From Halolactibacillus halophilus (lineage in GTDB: Bacteria > Bacillota > Bacilli > Bacillales > Amphibacillaceae): 64,000 nt of DNA. The notes under the pieces were generated by a model, which did not search any database, was not told where the DNA came from, and saw only the letters and a list, made by a program, of their open reading frames with translations. How positions within the stretch are numbered: the first letter of the stretch is position 1; every line of letters begins with the position of its first letter. Both the position numbers and the translations under genes were made by a program. The DNA lies in contig NZ_FOXC01000008.1 in the NCBI RefSeq assembly GCF_900115605.1, positions 1 through 64,000 of the forward strand. Direction: 5' to 3'. This document shows, one piece after another, positions 38,938-48,030 of the stretch.

Positions 38938-39003
38938 AGTGTATTAACTGTATTAGTTCAAGTAGTACACTTATTAGTATAATATAACTTTGTTATTTGT
39001 AAA
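38938..39003 (-). promoter_or_regulatory. promoter and YtrA-type operator of the GntR-ABC operon
   Basis: On the minus strand TTTACA (complement of 38998-39003), 16 bases, TATACT (complement of 38976-38981). Directly downstream lie arms AGTGTATTA (38938-38946) and TAGTACACT (38963-38971), a 9-base inverted repeat with one mismatch and a 16-base spacer. Location just after the -10 suits repression by the GntR protein. Confidence 0.68.
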
Positions 39004-39087
39004 GACTTATTTTAATTTTTCTTTTTTTACCCCATTGGTTTTCAATCTAATTAAGACAATATTTTTTATCGTTAAACAAACAATCAT

Positions 39088-39129
39088 AAAAAACACTTAC
39101 AGACGTGTTGATTCTGTAAGTGTTTTTTT
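39088..39129 (-). terminator. terminator after the hydrolase remnant
   Basis: A 15-bp stem (39088-39102 with 39114-39128) with A and T runs, starting 9 bases past the remnant's stop codon. Confidence 0.85.
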
Positions 39130-39137
39130 ACCTGTTC

Positions 39138-39305
39138 TTATGCTTTAGGTGCCCGATTTTCTTCGTACCATCGTTTAGCACGATCGATTTCTTCATTGGA
39201 GAGTGCATGGCCATGATTAGTATAAGTCACTGATACAGCGATGCCTTGTTTTTCAAAGGAATTGATTAATTCTTCTGTTTCCGCTTGATCAGCGAGCGGG
39301 ACATG
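39138..39305 (-). pseudogene. 3' remnant of a carboxylesterase/phospholipase-type hydrolase
   Basis: A 55-codon open frame without start or RBS. It reads VPLADQAETEELI and later TYTNHGHALSNEEIDRAK, RWYEEN, and then stops. That is the C-terminal end of alpha/beta hydrolases of the carboxylesterase/MhqD group, with the catalytic His in NHGHAL. About 150 N-terminal residues, including the nucleophile, are missing; in-frame stop codons lie upstream. Its own terminator survives downstream. Confidence 0.7.
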
Positions 39306-39365
39306 CTATTTTCATTCACATTATCCCTAACCGATAAAGAGATGTTTCATTTTCTAAAAATACCT

Positions 39366-39575
39366 CTAAAATACAAGCAATATCCACAATACAATCACAA
39401 GCGTCGTTACCGTTCCAATAATGGCACTACGCATGCGTCTTGATAACGGATTAGGAATCAAATGTAACAGTAAAGTTAGTGTTAATACGGTAATACCAAC
39501 AACAGCTAAGAAATAAATAAATAAGCCTAAAATATTATTAAAAGGATCGGCCATCGCCGCTCTGATTAAATCCAT
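39366..39575 (-). CDS. small two-helix membrane protein
   Basis: 69 residues with two hydrophobic segments (about 15-42 and 50-69) joined by a basic turn (NPLSRRMRSA). GAGGTGAAAG precedes the ATG. It resembles other short integral membrane proteins of Bacilli, but I do not recognise the family. It lies alone between two short gene remnants and small genes on the same strand. Confidence 0.65.
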   Translation of the reverse strand: MDLIRAAMADPFNNILGLFIYFLAVVGITVLTLTLLLHLIPNPLSRRMRSAIIGTVTTLVIVLWILLVF

Positions 39576-39691
39576 TCTTTCACCTCATCTCTTACACGTA
39601 CACTAAATCATCTTTTTTCATTTTAATGTATCATCCAGCGTAAAACAACAGATAAACCAATATTTACGACCAATGACCTGGTCAGTTGTTT

Positions 39692-39724
39692 AAAACCAAT
39701 CACAAGCTGATGTGATTGGTTTTA
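39692..39724 (-). terminator. terminator at the end of the membrane protein gene at 39729
   Basis: A 13-bp perfect stem (39692-39704 with 39712-39724), 5 bases past the stop codon; A run on the left gives T on the minus strand. Confidence 0.85.
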
Positions 39725-39728
39725 AACG

Positions 39729-40172
39729 TTACCTATATTGGCGTTCTTTTCGTTTATGTTCTTCCGTTAAAAAATGAAAGAATAGTGGTAAATCCATCTG
39801 TTTTTGTTTATTGACTCGCGTTACATAACGGTTTTTTTCGTGTTCTTCTATTAAAATACTTTTCTTAATTCGTTCAGCAATATAGCGCTTAACACTTTGG
39901 TGCATTTGCTTTTTTAAGAACTGTGATTCCCTAAATAAGCTAAGGCCAACAGCCGCTAAGAGCGCATACACAACCCGCGCCGTCATTGAAATCGAACTAA
40001 ATTCCGCGCTTAAAAACGGTAACACCATATTTAAGATGCCTAAAATTAAAAGCGGTAAACCAATCATATAAAAGAGTGACACTTTTTTCATTAATGGACG
40101 GATCATTGTCGCAATCTTATCCATTTCTTGTTGAATGAACGGTGGTAATGATTTTGAGTTAATGGTTTGCAT
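39729..40172 (-). CDS. DUF5392-like membrane protein
   Basis: 147 residues: an N-terminal amphipathic region, two membrane helices (about 31-53 and 62-80) and a basic C-terminal half rich in Lys/Arg. The layout and motif spacing fit the DUF5392 family of Bacillaceae, though I assign it with caution. GGAGG precedes the ATG. Monocistronic; function unknown. Confidence 0.6.
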   Translation of the reverse strand: MQTINSKSLPPFIQQEMDKIATMIRPLMKKVSLFYMIGLPLLILGILNMVLPFLSAEFSSISMTARVVYALLAAVGLSLFRESQFLKKQMHQSVKRYIAERIKKSILIEEHEKNRYVTRVNKQKQMDLPLFFHFLTEEHKRKERQYR

Positions 40173-40325
40173 TACGATTGCCCCTCCTTGTTAACACATA
40201 GTAATTAGTACTATTATATGATGATTCAAGTAATTAAGCAACGCATATGAACGTTTTATAAGGAAACGTCTGAGTACAGCTTAAGAAAACACCAATAGCC
40301 TGAGCCAGTGATGTTTTCATTATCG

Positions 40326-41048
40326 TTATAAAATTTTGTCTAAAAAGTCTTTTGCCCGGTCGGATTGTGGATTGTTGAAAAAGGTATGCGGTTCGCCTTC
40401 TTCAATGAGTAACCCTTGGTCTAAGAAGATGACCCGGTCGGCAACCTCGCGAGCAAAGCCCATCTCATGGGTAACAACAAGCATCGTCATACCAGACTCC
40501 GCCAAGTCTTTCATAACATCTAGCACCTCTTTAACCATTTCTGGGTCAAGGGCGGATGTCGGTTCATCAAATAACATTAAGTCAGGCTCCATCGCTAACG
40601 CCCTGGCAATCGCCACCCGTTGTTTTTGACCACCTGATAAACTGCTTGGGTAAGCGTCCTGTTTATCACTTAAGCCTACGCGCTCAAGGAGGGCGAGTCC
40701 TTTTTCTTCTGCTTCAGCTCTAGAGATTCGCTTCACTTTTAACGGCGCATACGTTAAATTCTCAAGCACCGTTAAGTGCGGAAATAAGTGAAAGTGTTGA
40801 AATACCATCCCTATTTTTTCACGTGCTTTCGTGACATTGGTCTTTTTATCCGTTAAGTCCACACTAGCGACAGTGATGTTACCTTCTGTCGGTGTTTCTA
40901 ATAAATTAATACAACGCAAGAACGTTGATTTACCAGACCCACTTGGACCGATGACCGAGACCACTTCTCCTTGCTTAATTTCAATCGAAATGTCTTTCAA
41001 TACTTCATTCTTACCAAAGCTCTTATATAAATGTTCGACATTAATCAC
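40326..41048 (-). CDS. polar amino acid ABC importer, ATP-binding subunit
   Basis: ATPase of the GlnQ/ArtM/TcyC type: Walker [10 protein letters not shown] (about 33-41), signature [15 protein letters not shown], Walker [16 protein letters not shown]-loop VVTHEM. The 240 aa are standard. The GTG start at 41048 overlaps the permease stop by 8 bases. It closes the operon hydrolase, binding protein, permease, ATPase. Confidence 0.93.
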   Translation of the reverse strand: MINVEHLYKSFGKNEVLKDISIEIKQGEVVSVIGPSGSGKSTFLRCINLLETPTEGNITVASVDLTDKKTNVTKAREKIGMVFQHFHLFPHLTVLENLTYAPLKVKRISRAEAEEKGLALLERVGLSDKQDAYPSSLSGGQKQRVAIARALAMEPDLMLFDEPTSALDPEMVKEVLDVMKDLAESGMTMLVVTHEMGFAREVADRVIFLDQGLLIEEGEPHTFFNNPQSDRAKDFLDKIL

Positions 41049-41700
41049 CTTTACTCAGTCTCCTTTCAACCCATTTACCTAGTAAGCTTAATACCATAAC
41101 GAGGCCCCAGTAAATCAAACCAACAAATAAAAGTGGTTCGAAGTTTCGATAAAGATTGGCACCCACAACTTGTCCACGACGCATTAAATCCAAGTAACCA
41201 ATCGTTGAAACGATGGCTGATTCCTTCGTTAGTGTAATAAATTCATTCATCAAAGCAGGTAAAATATTTTTAAGTGCTTGTGGTAAAATAATATCAATCA
41301 TCATCTGACGGTACGGCACACCAAGTGCCATGGCTGCTTCTGTTTGTCCTTTATCAACCGCACTGATACCCGCACGAATAATCTCTGACACGTAAGCGGA
41401 CGAATTTAACCCAAATGCTAAAACCGCAGATAAAAAGGGGGAAATATCATAACCGGTTAACTGCGGGACAGCTAAATAAATAATCATTAATTGTAAAATA
41501 AGCGGTGTTCCGCGGAACATCGACGTATAAACATCCGCAAATAAGCGGAGTGGTTTTAATGATCCAATTTTAAATAACGCTAGCACCGTCCCGATAATAA
41601 ACCCAAACACAATCGAGACAATAACAAATTGTAATGTGACCCATATTCCTTCCAACATAAAAGGAATATAAGGCACGATTTGGCTCCAATCCAAATTCAT
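41041..41700 (-). CDS. polar amino acid ABC importer, permease
   Basis: HisM/GlnP-type membrane protein with about five helices. The EAA-like loop reads [23 protein letters not shown], split here between residues 127 and 149, which docks the ATPase. 219 aa. GAGGTG precedes the ATG. Sits between the binding protein and the ATPase genes. Confidence 0.93.
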   Translation of the reverse strand: MNLDWSQIVPYIPFMLEGIWVTLQFVIVSIVFGFIIGTVLALFKIGSLKPLRLFADVYTSMFRGTPLILQLMIIYLAVPQLTGYDISPFLSAVLAFGLNSSAYVSEIIRAGISAVDKGQTEAAMALGVPYRQMMIDIILPQALKNILPALMNEFITLTKESAIVSTIGYLDLMRRGQVVGANLYRNFEPLLFVGLIYWGLVMVLSLLGKWVERRLSKGD

Positions 41701-41764
41701 GCCTTACACCTCATTTCGTATTAAATTTAATGTTAAGTTAAGTACAACCTTAACCTCTTAGTTT

Positions 41765-42616
41765 TTATTCTTCTGATAAAAATTCTGCTTCAAGTTCGGC
41801 GAGTTTACCGCTGTCGATAATGCTATCAAGTGCCGCGTTCACATCTTCAACAAGCGCACTTCCTTTAGGGAAGGCGACTGCCATACCTGGTGATGCATCA
41901 GTTGGATCGTCAAACCCTGCTAAGTCTTGTACTTCAATAAAGCCTTTTGCGACTTGCTTATCTAAGTAAATGACGTCGACACGGTTTGTGATTAGTTCTT
42001 GCACGAGCATTTGCGCATCATCTAATGCTTTAAGTTCAAACTCATAATCTTCTTGAATGGCTTTGGCACCCTCTTCTTGAATTGTTCCAAGTTGAACACC
42101 AACTGTTTTGCCTTCTAAGTCAGCTAAATCCGTCATAGGTTCATCTTTACGCGTGACGAACATTTCGCCTGATGAGTGATACTCATTTGAGAAGTCGACA
42201 TTTTGACGACGGTTTTCCGTTGCTGACATACCTGAGAGTACCATATCCACACGCTCTGCTTGAAGCGCACCAATTAATCCATCAAATTTCATATCGCGAA
42301 TTTCTAGCTCCATTCCAAGTTCTTCAGCTATTAACTTCGCCAATTCAATATCGAATCCAACAAATTCCCCATTTACATCCAATGACTCAAATGGTGGGTA
42401 ATCCGGTGATGTGGCCATTTCTAAAATATTATCTTCAGCATCTGAATCTGCGTCTTGGTCTGTCTCATCTGTTTCACCATCTGTATTTTCAGCTGGTTCA
42501 TCTCCACTTGTGTCATCAACATTCGGTAGAGCATCATCTTCACCGGCACCACAAGCTGTTAAACCAATCATTAAAGTTGCGACTAACATAAGAAATAACA
42601 TCGTAAGTTTTTTCAT
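41765..42616 (-). CDS. amino acid ABC importer, substrate-binding lipoprotein
   Basis: Signal peptide with lipobox GLTAC, so the mature lipoprotein starts at the Cys near residue 22. A very acidic, low-complexity linker (about 25-60) precedes the SBP_bac_3 domain. SPDYPPFES and GFDIELAKLIAEELG are the usual ligand-pocket stretches. The frame extends to 42679, but GGGGAG before ATG 42616 sets the start (283 aa). The long acidic linker is unusual in length. Confidence 0.9.
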   Translation of the reverse strand: MKKLTMLFLMLVATLMIGLTACGAGEDDALPNVDDTSGDEPAENTDGETDETDQDADSDAEDNILEMATSPDYPPFESLDVNGEFVGFDIELAKLIAEELGMELEIRDMKFDGLIGALQAERVDMVLSGMSATENRRQNVDFSNEYHSSGEMFVTRKDEPMTDLADLEGKTVGVQLGTIQEEGAKAIQEDYEFELKALDDAQMLVQELITNRVDVIYLDKQVAKGFIEVQDLAGFDDPTDASPGMAVAFPKGSALVEDVNAALDSIIDSGKLAELEAEFLSEE

Positions 42617-42709
42617 TTCTTTCTCCCCTTCATTTGTATATTTATTCATGATTATGAATTTTAACAAATTTATTCGCATTTGGGAAGTAAAAAGTTTAAA
42701 ATAATCAAA

Positions 42710-43873
42710 TTATTTTTTTCTCTGATTAAATTCACGTTTAATTTCGGCCAACAATTCCGGGTCGGTTATGCATTTAAGGCCCGTTAACGCCATTGACAGT
42801 GCCCCGCGTCGTAACGCCAGTTCGCCAGCTTTAGTCATCGTTTGATCGCGGAAAGCTGTCGTATGCGCGACAAGTCCTGCTTTACCCATTCCAATATAAG
42901 GATGAATTGCCGGCACGCGGTGACTGACATTACCAATATCCATTGATCCTAAACCACCTCGCGCTTCTTCTATTTCGGTCTCACCTGCTTTATAAAGTTG
43001 TTCTGCATAAATATTCGATAACGTTTGATTGGTGATCATATTATCGTAGCTAAGCTCATAGTTTCGCATCGCTAACGTGGCACCTGTCATAAGTGCTGCT
43101 CCTTCTGCAATTTTTTTCACTTTTGCTACGACATCGTTTACATCACGGCGTTCTTTCGCCCGAATATAGAACTGACTGATCGCTAAGTCTGGAACAACGT
43201 TGGCTGCTTGACCACCTTCAGTGATGACACCATGAATTCTCACATCATCCTTTAAATGTTGTCTTAAAGCATTGATACCATTATACAGTTGAATCACACT
43301 GTCAAGCGCATTAATGCCTTCTTCTGGTGATGCTGCTGCGTGACTCGTTTTCCCCTCGTAACGGAATTCAATCGCATCCATGGCTAATGACTCGCCGCTT
43401 TTGGCCGATACACCTGCCGGATGCACCATCATCGCTACATCACAAACATCAAACATGCCTTCGTCTGCCATTGGCACTTTCGCACCATTGGTTTCCTCTG
43501 CTGGTGTGCCATATACAATTACGGTGCCACCCGTCTCATCAATCACCTTACTAAGCAGAATTCCTGCGCCAATCCCCATCGTCGCAATTAAATTGTGGCC
43601 ACAGCCATGCCCCACACCCGGTAGTGCATCATATTCAGCCATAATTCCAATGGTCGGACCTGCTTTTTCCCCTTCATATATCGCCTTAAACGACGTTGGT
43701 CGCCCAACTAATCCCGTCTCTACAGTAAAAGCATGTTTGTTCAAATAACTAACCAACGTTTCTTGTGCGATAAATTCCCTATCGCCAAGCTCTGGGTTTT
43801 CAAATAAGTGTGTGCGAATATCAAGTAAATCCTGTTCAATCTGATCCATCCAGTCAAATAATTGTTGTTCCAT
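42710..43873 (-). CDS. M20 family metallo-amidohydrolase (AbgB/YxeP-like)
   Basis: Cytoplasmic zinc peptidase/deacylase. Motifs EYDALPGVGHGCGHN (about 80-94) and the catalytic Glu pair in TPAEETNG (about 126-133) are present, plus a SHAAASPEEG dimerisation-domain motif. The 387 aa are full length. It is the first gene of the unit with the amino acid importer, so it probably cleaves an imported N-acyl or peptide-like amino acid, as in the B. subtilis yxe and sna operons. The exact substrate is unknown. Confidence 0.85.
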   Translation of the reverse strand: MEQQLFDWMDQIEQDLLDIRTHLFENPELGDREFIAQETLVSYLNKHAFTVETGLVGRPTSFKAIYEGEKAGPTIGIMAEYDALPGVGHGCGHNLIATMGIGAGILLSKVIDETGGTVIVYGTPAEETNGAKVPMADEGMFDVCDVAMMVHPAGVSAKSGESLAMDAIEFRYEGKTSHAAASPEEGINALDSVIQLYNGINALRQHLKDDVRIHGVITEGGQAANVVPDLAISQFYIRAKERRDVNDVVAKVKKIAEGAALMTGATLAMRNYELSYDNMITNQTLSNIYAEQLYKAGETEIEEARGGLGSMDIGNVSHRVPAIHPYIGMGKAGLVAHTTAFRDQTMTKAGELALRRGALSMALTGLKCITDPELLAEIKREFNQRKK

Positions 43874-44145
43874 CTTTATCTTCCCCTTTATTTATTTATT
43901 TTATTCCTCATCCACCATAAGTGGAATAATGACATAGACGTGCGCTTAATTCACTCAAGCAGCCGCATATATGACTTAGTGTACCATATTACAAACGATT
44001 TCAACTAAAGCAGTGCGTCAGTCGATTTGGTAGCCATCTTCCTAGACAATAGTCATTCTATATTCACATGCTATGCCTCTTTTTTTCGGTGATTATAATA
44101 ATATCAGAAAATATTGAAAACGACTAGATGACTATCTCAGTTTAT
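43874..44145. other. intergenic stretch, nothing recognised
   Basis: About 270 bases with no frame, RBS or repeat worth calling, apart from the expected promoter region of the M20 hydrolase gene (not resolved by eye). Confidence 0.5.
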
Positions 44146-44187
44146 AAAAAAATTAAAGCAGTTGCCACGTTGTGACAACTACTTTAA
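44146..44187 (-). terminator. terminator of the HAD gene at 44195
   Basis: AAAGCAGTTG (44155-44164) pairs with CAACTACTTT (44176-44185) with one mismatch; on the minus strand a run of T follows. Confidence 0.78.
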
Positions 44188-44194
44188 TTTCAAC

Positions 44195-44971
44195 TTATAA
44201 TAAGCCCATTTCTTTAATTCCTAGATACAACCCATCTTCATCAACATCAGCCGTCACATAATCTGCCACTTGCTTCGCCTCTGAACAGCTGTTACCCATT
44301 GCTACACTGTTATGAATATTTTCAAGCATCTCAACATCATTTAATCCATCACCGAAGGCATAGACATCACTTGGGTCAATGTTTAAGTGATCAATCAATT
44401 GTTTAATCCCTCGCCATTTCGATCCCCCTGCCGGTATAATATCAACAGAAAGTGGATGCCAACGAACGAAGTCAAACTCTGGATATTGGCCTTCATATTG
44501 TTTAATTTCTTCTTGATCAACAAAAAACAAGGCTTGATATAAATCACGTCCTGCATGATAACTCGGATCATAATCAGGGGTGAAGGTTAATTTAAGGGAC
44601 GCAATACTTTTATCAATCGATGGATGATTCTCCACGTTTTGGCGCATATTTTGATGATCCATAAACATCATCGGATGATTATTATTATGTCCTTCAACTT
44701 CAAGTTGAAGCAGTGCCCGCTTATCAAGTGGTGTTGTGAAAATGACGTTTCCTTGATAGACGACAAACGACCCGTTATAACTGATGTAAGTATCTATTCC
44801 TAGTGACGCCCGAATATCTTCATACATAAAGGGGCCCCGTCCAGTTGCAATGGCCACAGTATGGCCCTTTTCTTTTAATATGTTAATAGCTTCGATCGTT
44901 TTTTCTGGTAACTGTTTATTATGGTCCAACAGCGTACCGTCAATATCGAAGAAAATTAGTTTTTTTGTCAT
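44195..44971 (-). CDS. Cof-type HAD hydrolase (YkrA-like)
   Basis: HAD phosphatase with DIDGT (8-12) holding the nucleophile Asp, motif II ATGR and motif III/IV GDGLNDVEML (about 208-217). Sugar or nucleotide phosphates are the usual substrates of the Cof group. Stretches such as VRWHPLSVDIIPAGGSK are close to B. subtilis YkrA by eye. 258 aa, single gene with its own terminator. Confidence 0.88.
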   Translation of the reverse strand: MTKKLIFFDIDGTLLDHNKQLPEKTIEAINILKEKGHTVAIATGRGPFMYEDIRASLGIDTYISYNGSFVVYQGNVIFTTPLDKRALLQLEVEGHNNNHPMMFMDHQNMRQNVENHPSIDKSIASLKLTFTPDYDPSYHAGRDLYQALFFVDQEEIKQYEGQYPEFDFVRWHPLSVDIIPAGGSKWRGIKQLIDHLNIDPSDVYAFGDGLNDVEMLENIHNSVAMGNSCSEAKQVADYVTADVDEDGLYLGIKEMGLL

Positions 44972-45312
44972 GAATGTTCCCGCCTTTGTCTCTTTTTTGT
45001 TTCTAACAATAGTATACCATATCCTATAAGCTATGACCGATTGATCATTGCCTCAGGTTTGTTTTAAGTTATTCTCGATAAGATTATAAATTAAGGTTTT
45101 AAGTGCACATTTTTTGCTACCGCGTTGATTAAGTTAAGATAGCTCTTAATCTATTATTCGCATGTACTTAAGAAACCTAACCATACTAAAGGCACCTGTT
45201 TGACTCCAATGCCTAACACACTCATTATTATAACAATGCCAATGATCCAGTCAATACATTTCCGTTATTAGACGTGTTCTCTCTTGTTTTAGACAATTTA
45301 TTGTTTCAAGGC
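44972..45312. other. 340-base stretch without a gene
   Basis: No complete gene is seen. On the minus strand a 30-odd-residue hydrophobic frame (about 45140-45260, 'DWIIGIVIIMSVLGIG') lacks start, RBS and recognisable kin; it may be a trace of a lost membrane gene. The stretch also contains the former 3' end region of the truncated S66 gene. Confidence 0.4.
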
Positions 45313-46161
45313 TTAAAAGTCTGTTTTATAGTTTCCGTGACTTCGACCAAAGAGTATTCCGGAACATCCTTCAAACCAACCCGCTAACTTCATTTGTACC
45401 AAAGACCTTCTCAAATCAGTCGTATTTAATTCGCAGTTCTCTAAATACCATACAACCGGTTCATTCGGTATGTATTTATCTCGAAATCTTTTTACGTCCC
45501 CATAAGGCGTGCCAATTAAATGGCGAATCACATCAATACACCCACCAAGAAGACGACCTTCTATACAGATTGGTTGATTATTGATAGTTTTCCAATACGT
45601 TTTTTCAGTTAGATTAAAGACACAAGATGACGGATTATTGTGGCTCCACTCCTTTTGATATAGTGGTGATGACTTTTGCACAATCGTTTCACCTCTATTA
45701 GTAGCTAAAACGGACGCCCACATAGCCGTTGTTTCATCAGAATATTCCCCTCTTAAATCAACTAAATTTGTACCATGGGCTGTGGCAAGACCTTTTGATA
45801 ATGTAATAGCTAATAACAATACACTTAGATCAGAATAGCCTAGGATCCATTTGTTTTGCATCTTATCAAATTCAACATATTCTAGTATGTCGATTAAAAG
45901 CTCCCCACCCCATGGAGGAATAATAACCTCAATTTCATCATTTTTAATCATTGAGTTAAACTCCTTGGCACGTTTCATTGCAGGTGCGGACTTTGCTTTA
46001 TTCTGAGTCCAAGCAGTCTCGCCTGAAACAACATTAAATCCTTTAGTTTGCATTCGTTTAATTGCTTGATTGAGTATATTATGTCGTTCTTCTCCAACAC
46101 CCGATGACGGTGCTGGTACTCCGATGGTTGAACCGTTTGTAAATACTGGATATGTTATCAT
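45313..46161 (-). pseudogene. S66 peptidase (MccF/LD-carboxypeptidase-like), C-terminally truncated
   Basis: The start GSTIGVPAPSSG, the nucleophile elbow LGYSDLS (Ser about 108) and the Glu segment WYLEN (about 233) are S66 features. The frame ends right after GILFGRSHGNYKTDF at 282 residues. Full-length members continue for about 50-60 residues with the catalytic His of the Ser-Glu-His triad (GHTxP type motif), which is missing here. No homologous continuation is visible in any frame after the stop. Likely inactive, hence called a pseudogene; a shortened but folded protein is possible. Confidence 0.7.
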
Positions 46162-46295
46162 TTTGCACCTCTATTTAAGTTTTGATTAGAAGAAATCAGT
46201 TGATAATTAGATATCATCATAGCACAATTCGTCGTATTTTTCCGCCTCCTTTATTTTCTCATAACGATTATAGTTGTGAAAGGAGGTGAGGCACC

Positions 46296-46517
46296 ATGGC
46301 TACTCAAGTTACCACAAACTCACGTTTACAGTTATACTTCATCACCGGCGCAGATTTAGAAGGCAAAGACATCGTTAAAACAAAGTCATTTAACAACGTA
46401 AAAACCGATGCAACACCAGAAGCTTTACTTGTTGTAAGTAACGCACTTAGCTCAGTTCAACAGTATCCTCTAATGGAAATCAAACGTAATGACACGTCGC
46501 TAATCTCTCCAGAGTAA
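46296..46517 (+). CDS. DUF1659 family protein
   Basis: A 73-residue protein with the family pattern SRLQLYFITG...GKDIVKTKSFNNVK and ATPEALLVVSNALSSVQ, ending in a polar stretch. Predicted all soluble, mixed alpha/beta. AAAGGAGGTGAG, a near perfect RBS, precedes the ATG. It is the first of three small genes (DUF1659, DUF2922, YvrJ) that commonly travel together in Bacilli; their function is unknown. Confidence 0.88.
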   Translation: MATQVTTNSRLQLYFITGADLEGKDIVKTKSFNNVKTDATPEALLVVSNALSSVQQYPLMEIKRNDTSLISPE

Positions 46518-46557
46518 TTAGCGACAATGATTGCTAAGGAAAGGAGGTGGACATACT

Positions 46558-46773
46558 ATGAAAGTCTTAGAACTTAAGTTTAGAAATATCGATGATAAAA
46601 TCGTCACACTTTCACTCGACACACCCATTGAACCGGTTGATCCGGCTTTAATTAACACTGTTATGGATACAATCGTAACCGAAAATGCGTTTATTTCTTC
46701 AGGTGGTGATCTCGTTAAAAAAGAGAGTGCCCGTATCGTTGAACGTCAAGTCACTGATATTACCCTTGGTTAA
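46558..46773 (+). CDS. DUF2922 family protein
   Basis: A 71-residue protein: KVLELKFRN and the central repeat-like DPALINTVMDTIVTENAF are typical. The frame opens 27 bases earlier, but AAAGGAGGTGG before ATG 46558 sets the start. It resembles the partner DUF1659 protein in size and in ending after a short beta segment. Function unknown; second gene of the trio. Confidence 0.88.
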   Translation: MKVLELKFRNIDDKIVTLSLDTPIEPVDPALINTVMDTIVTENAFISSGGDLVKKESARIVERQVTDITLG

Positions 46774-46787
46774 TCACATGACTTAAC

Positions 46788-46812
46788 ATAGGAGGCCTTT
46801 CTGGCCTCCTAT
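46788..46812 (+). terminator. hairpin between DUF2922 and yvrJ
   Basis: ATAGGAGGCC (46788-46797) and GGCCTCCTAT (46803-46812) form a perfect 10-bp stem with a 5-base loop, followed by TTGTTTAT. It can act as a weak terminator and lower yvrJ expression relative to the first two genes. Confidence 0.7.
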
Positions 46813-46844
46813 TTGTTTATCACTTGTTGAGAGGAGGTTTGTAG

Positions 46845-46985
46845 ATGGACCCTCAATGGATCCAATTAATCGCTGATTTAGGTTTTCCGATTGTGGTAAC
46901 TTTTTATTTGTTGCACCGGATTGAAACAAAACTCAACACATTAATTGAGTCAATTGTTACCTTACCTGATCGCTTAAAAATATAA
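46845..46985 (+). CDS. yvrJ: YvrJ family small membrane protein
   Basis: 46 residues: MDPQWIQLIADLGFP, then a hydrophobic helix (about 13-24: FPIVVTFYLL) and the conserved HRIETKL with a short polar end. This is the usual layout of YvrJ-family peptides, which resemble holin-like or BhlA-type small membrane proteins. GAGGAGG precedes the ATG. Third of the trio, behind a hairpin. Function unknown. Confidence 0.85.
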   Translation: MDPQWIQLIADLGFPIVVTFYLLHRIETKLNTLIESIVTLPDRLKI

Positions 46986-46990
46986 CCAAC

Positions 46991-47030
46991 GTCCTCATGG
47001 TCTGTTTAAGACAGACCATGAGGACTTTTT
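46991..47030 (+). terminator. terminator of the trio
   Basis: A perfect 14-bp stem (46991-47004 with 47012-47025) followed by five T. Confidence 0.93.
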
Positions 47031-47052
47031 GTCTGAATTTTCTTAAATTTGA

Positions 47053-47081
47053 TTGAATCCATATACCAACAAAGCTATAAT
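47053..47081 (+). promoter_or_regulatory. sigma-A promoter of metA
   Basis: TTGAAT (47053-47058), 17 bases, TATAAT (47076-47081). The leader is only about 30 bases, too short for an S-box (SAM riboswitch), which often controls such genes in Bacilli. Confidence 0.78.
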
Positions 47082-47115
47082 AGACAAATAAAGTTAACGA
47101 ACGGGGGGATTTTGA

Positions 47116-48024
47116 TTGCCTATAAATGTACCACGTGCACTACCCGCACGACCAATATTAGAAAAAGAAAATATTTTTATTATGGAATCCGATCGAGCGA
47201 CGACACAAGATATCCGTCCGCTTAATTTATTATTATTAAATCTGATGCCTGAAAAAGAGCGGACTGAGACTCAACTGTTGAGGTTACTAAGTAATTCACC
47301 GCTACAAGTTAATGTCGATTTTATTCACACTGCTACCTATGAATCTAAAAATGTGACAAAATCACACTTAGAGAAATTTTATCAAACCTTTGATGCAATA
47401 AAAACCAGGTATTATGACGGGATGATTATCACTGGTGCTCCAGTTGAACACCTTGATTTTGAAGATGTTGAATACTGGAAAGAGATGGTTGAAATCATGA
47501 ATTGGTCCAAGGACCATGTCACGTCGACCTTGCACATCTGTTGGGGTGCACAAGCGGCGCTTTATCATCATTATGGAATTGATAAACAACCGCGTGATAA
47601 AAAGATTTCTGGCATCTTTATGCATCAAAGGATTGAAGCGACAAATAAGTTAATGCGCGGCATTAACGATGAATTTTTAGCTCCACACTCACGTAAAACC
47701 GATGCCATTTACCAATACATTAAGCACCACCCAGATTTATTAATGTTGGATGATTCAAAAGAAGCTGGCCCCTTACTCATCGCATCAAAAGATGAACGAC
47801 ATGTGATGATTACCGGTCATATTGAATATGATGCTGATACTTTAAACGAAGAATTTATTCGTGACTTAAATAAAGGCATCAAGGTTGATGCGCCGACAAA
47901 CTATTTCCCGAACAATAACCCAAATGAAGACCCTAAAAACCGCTGGCGTTCGCTTGCCTATTTACTGTTTTCAAACTGGTTAAACTATTACGTGTATCAA
48001 GAAACCCCGTTTAAGTGGGATTAA
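47116..48024 (+). CDS. metA: homoserine O-acetyltransferase
   Basis: Activates homoserine for methionine synthesis. The catalytic Cys142 is in HICWGAQ and the His/Glu pair in TGHIEYD. Residue 111 is Glu (GAPVEHL), the feature that makes MetA use acetyl-CoA; the succinyl-CoA forms have Gly there. The start is TTG at 47116 with a GGGGGG stretch upstream, a fair but not strong signal. 302 aa. The promoter lies 35 bases upstream and a strong terminator follows. Confidence 0.94.
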   Translation: MPINVPRALPARPILEKENIFIMESDRATTQDIRPLNLLLLNLMPEKERTETQLLRLLSNSPLQVNVDFIHTATYESKNVTKSHLEKFYQTFDAIKTRYYDGMIITGAPVEHLDFEDVEYWKEMVEIMNWSKDHVTSTLHICWGAQAALYHHYGIDKQPRDKKISGIFMHQRIEATNKLMRGINDEFLAPHSRKTDAIYQYIKHHPDLLMLDDSKEAGPLLIASKDERHVMITGHIEYDADTLNEEFIRDLNKGIKVDAPTNYFPNNNPNEDPKNRWRSLAYLLFSNWLNYYVYQETPFKWD

Positions 48025-48030
48025 ACAAAC

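Noticed and set aside
42172-42591. His/Leu-rich plus-strand frame opposite the binding protein
   Set aside because: A shadow of the acidic linker and N-terminal domain of the binding protein; no RBS.
45140-45260. Short hydrophobic minus-strand frame
   Set aside because: No start signal and no recognisable family; too short to call a gene remnant with confidence.
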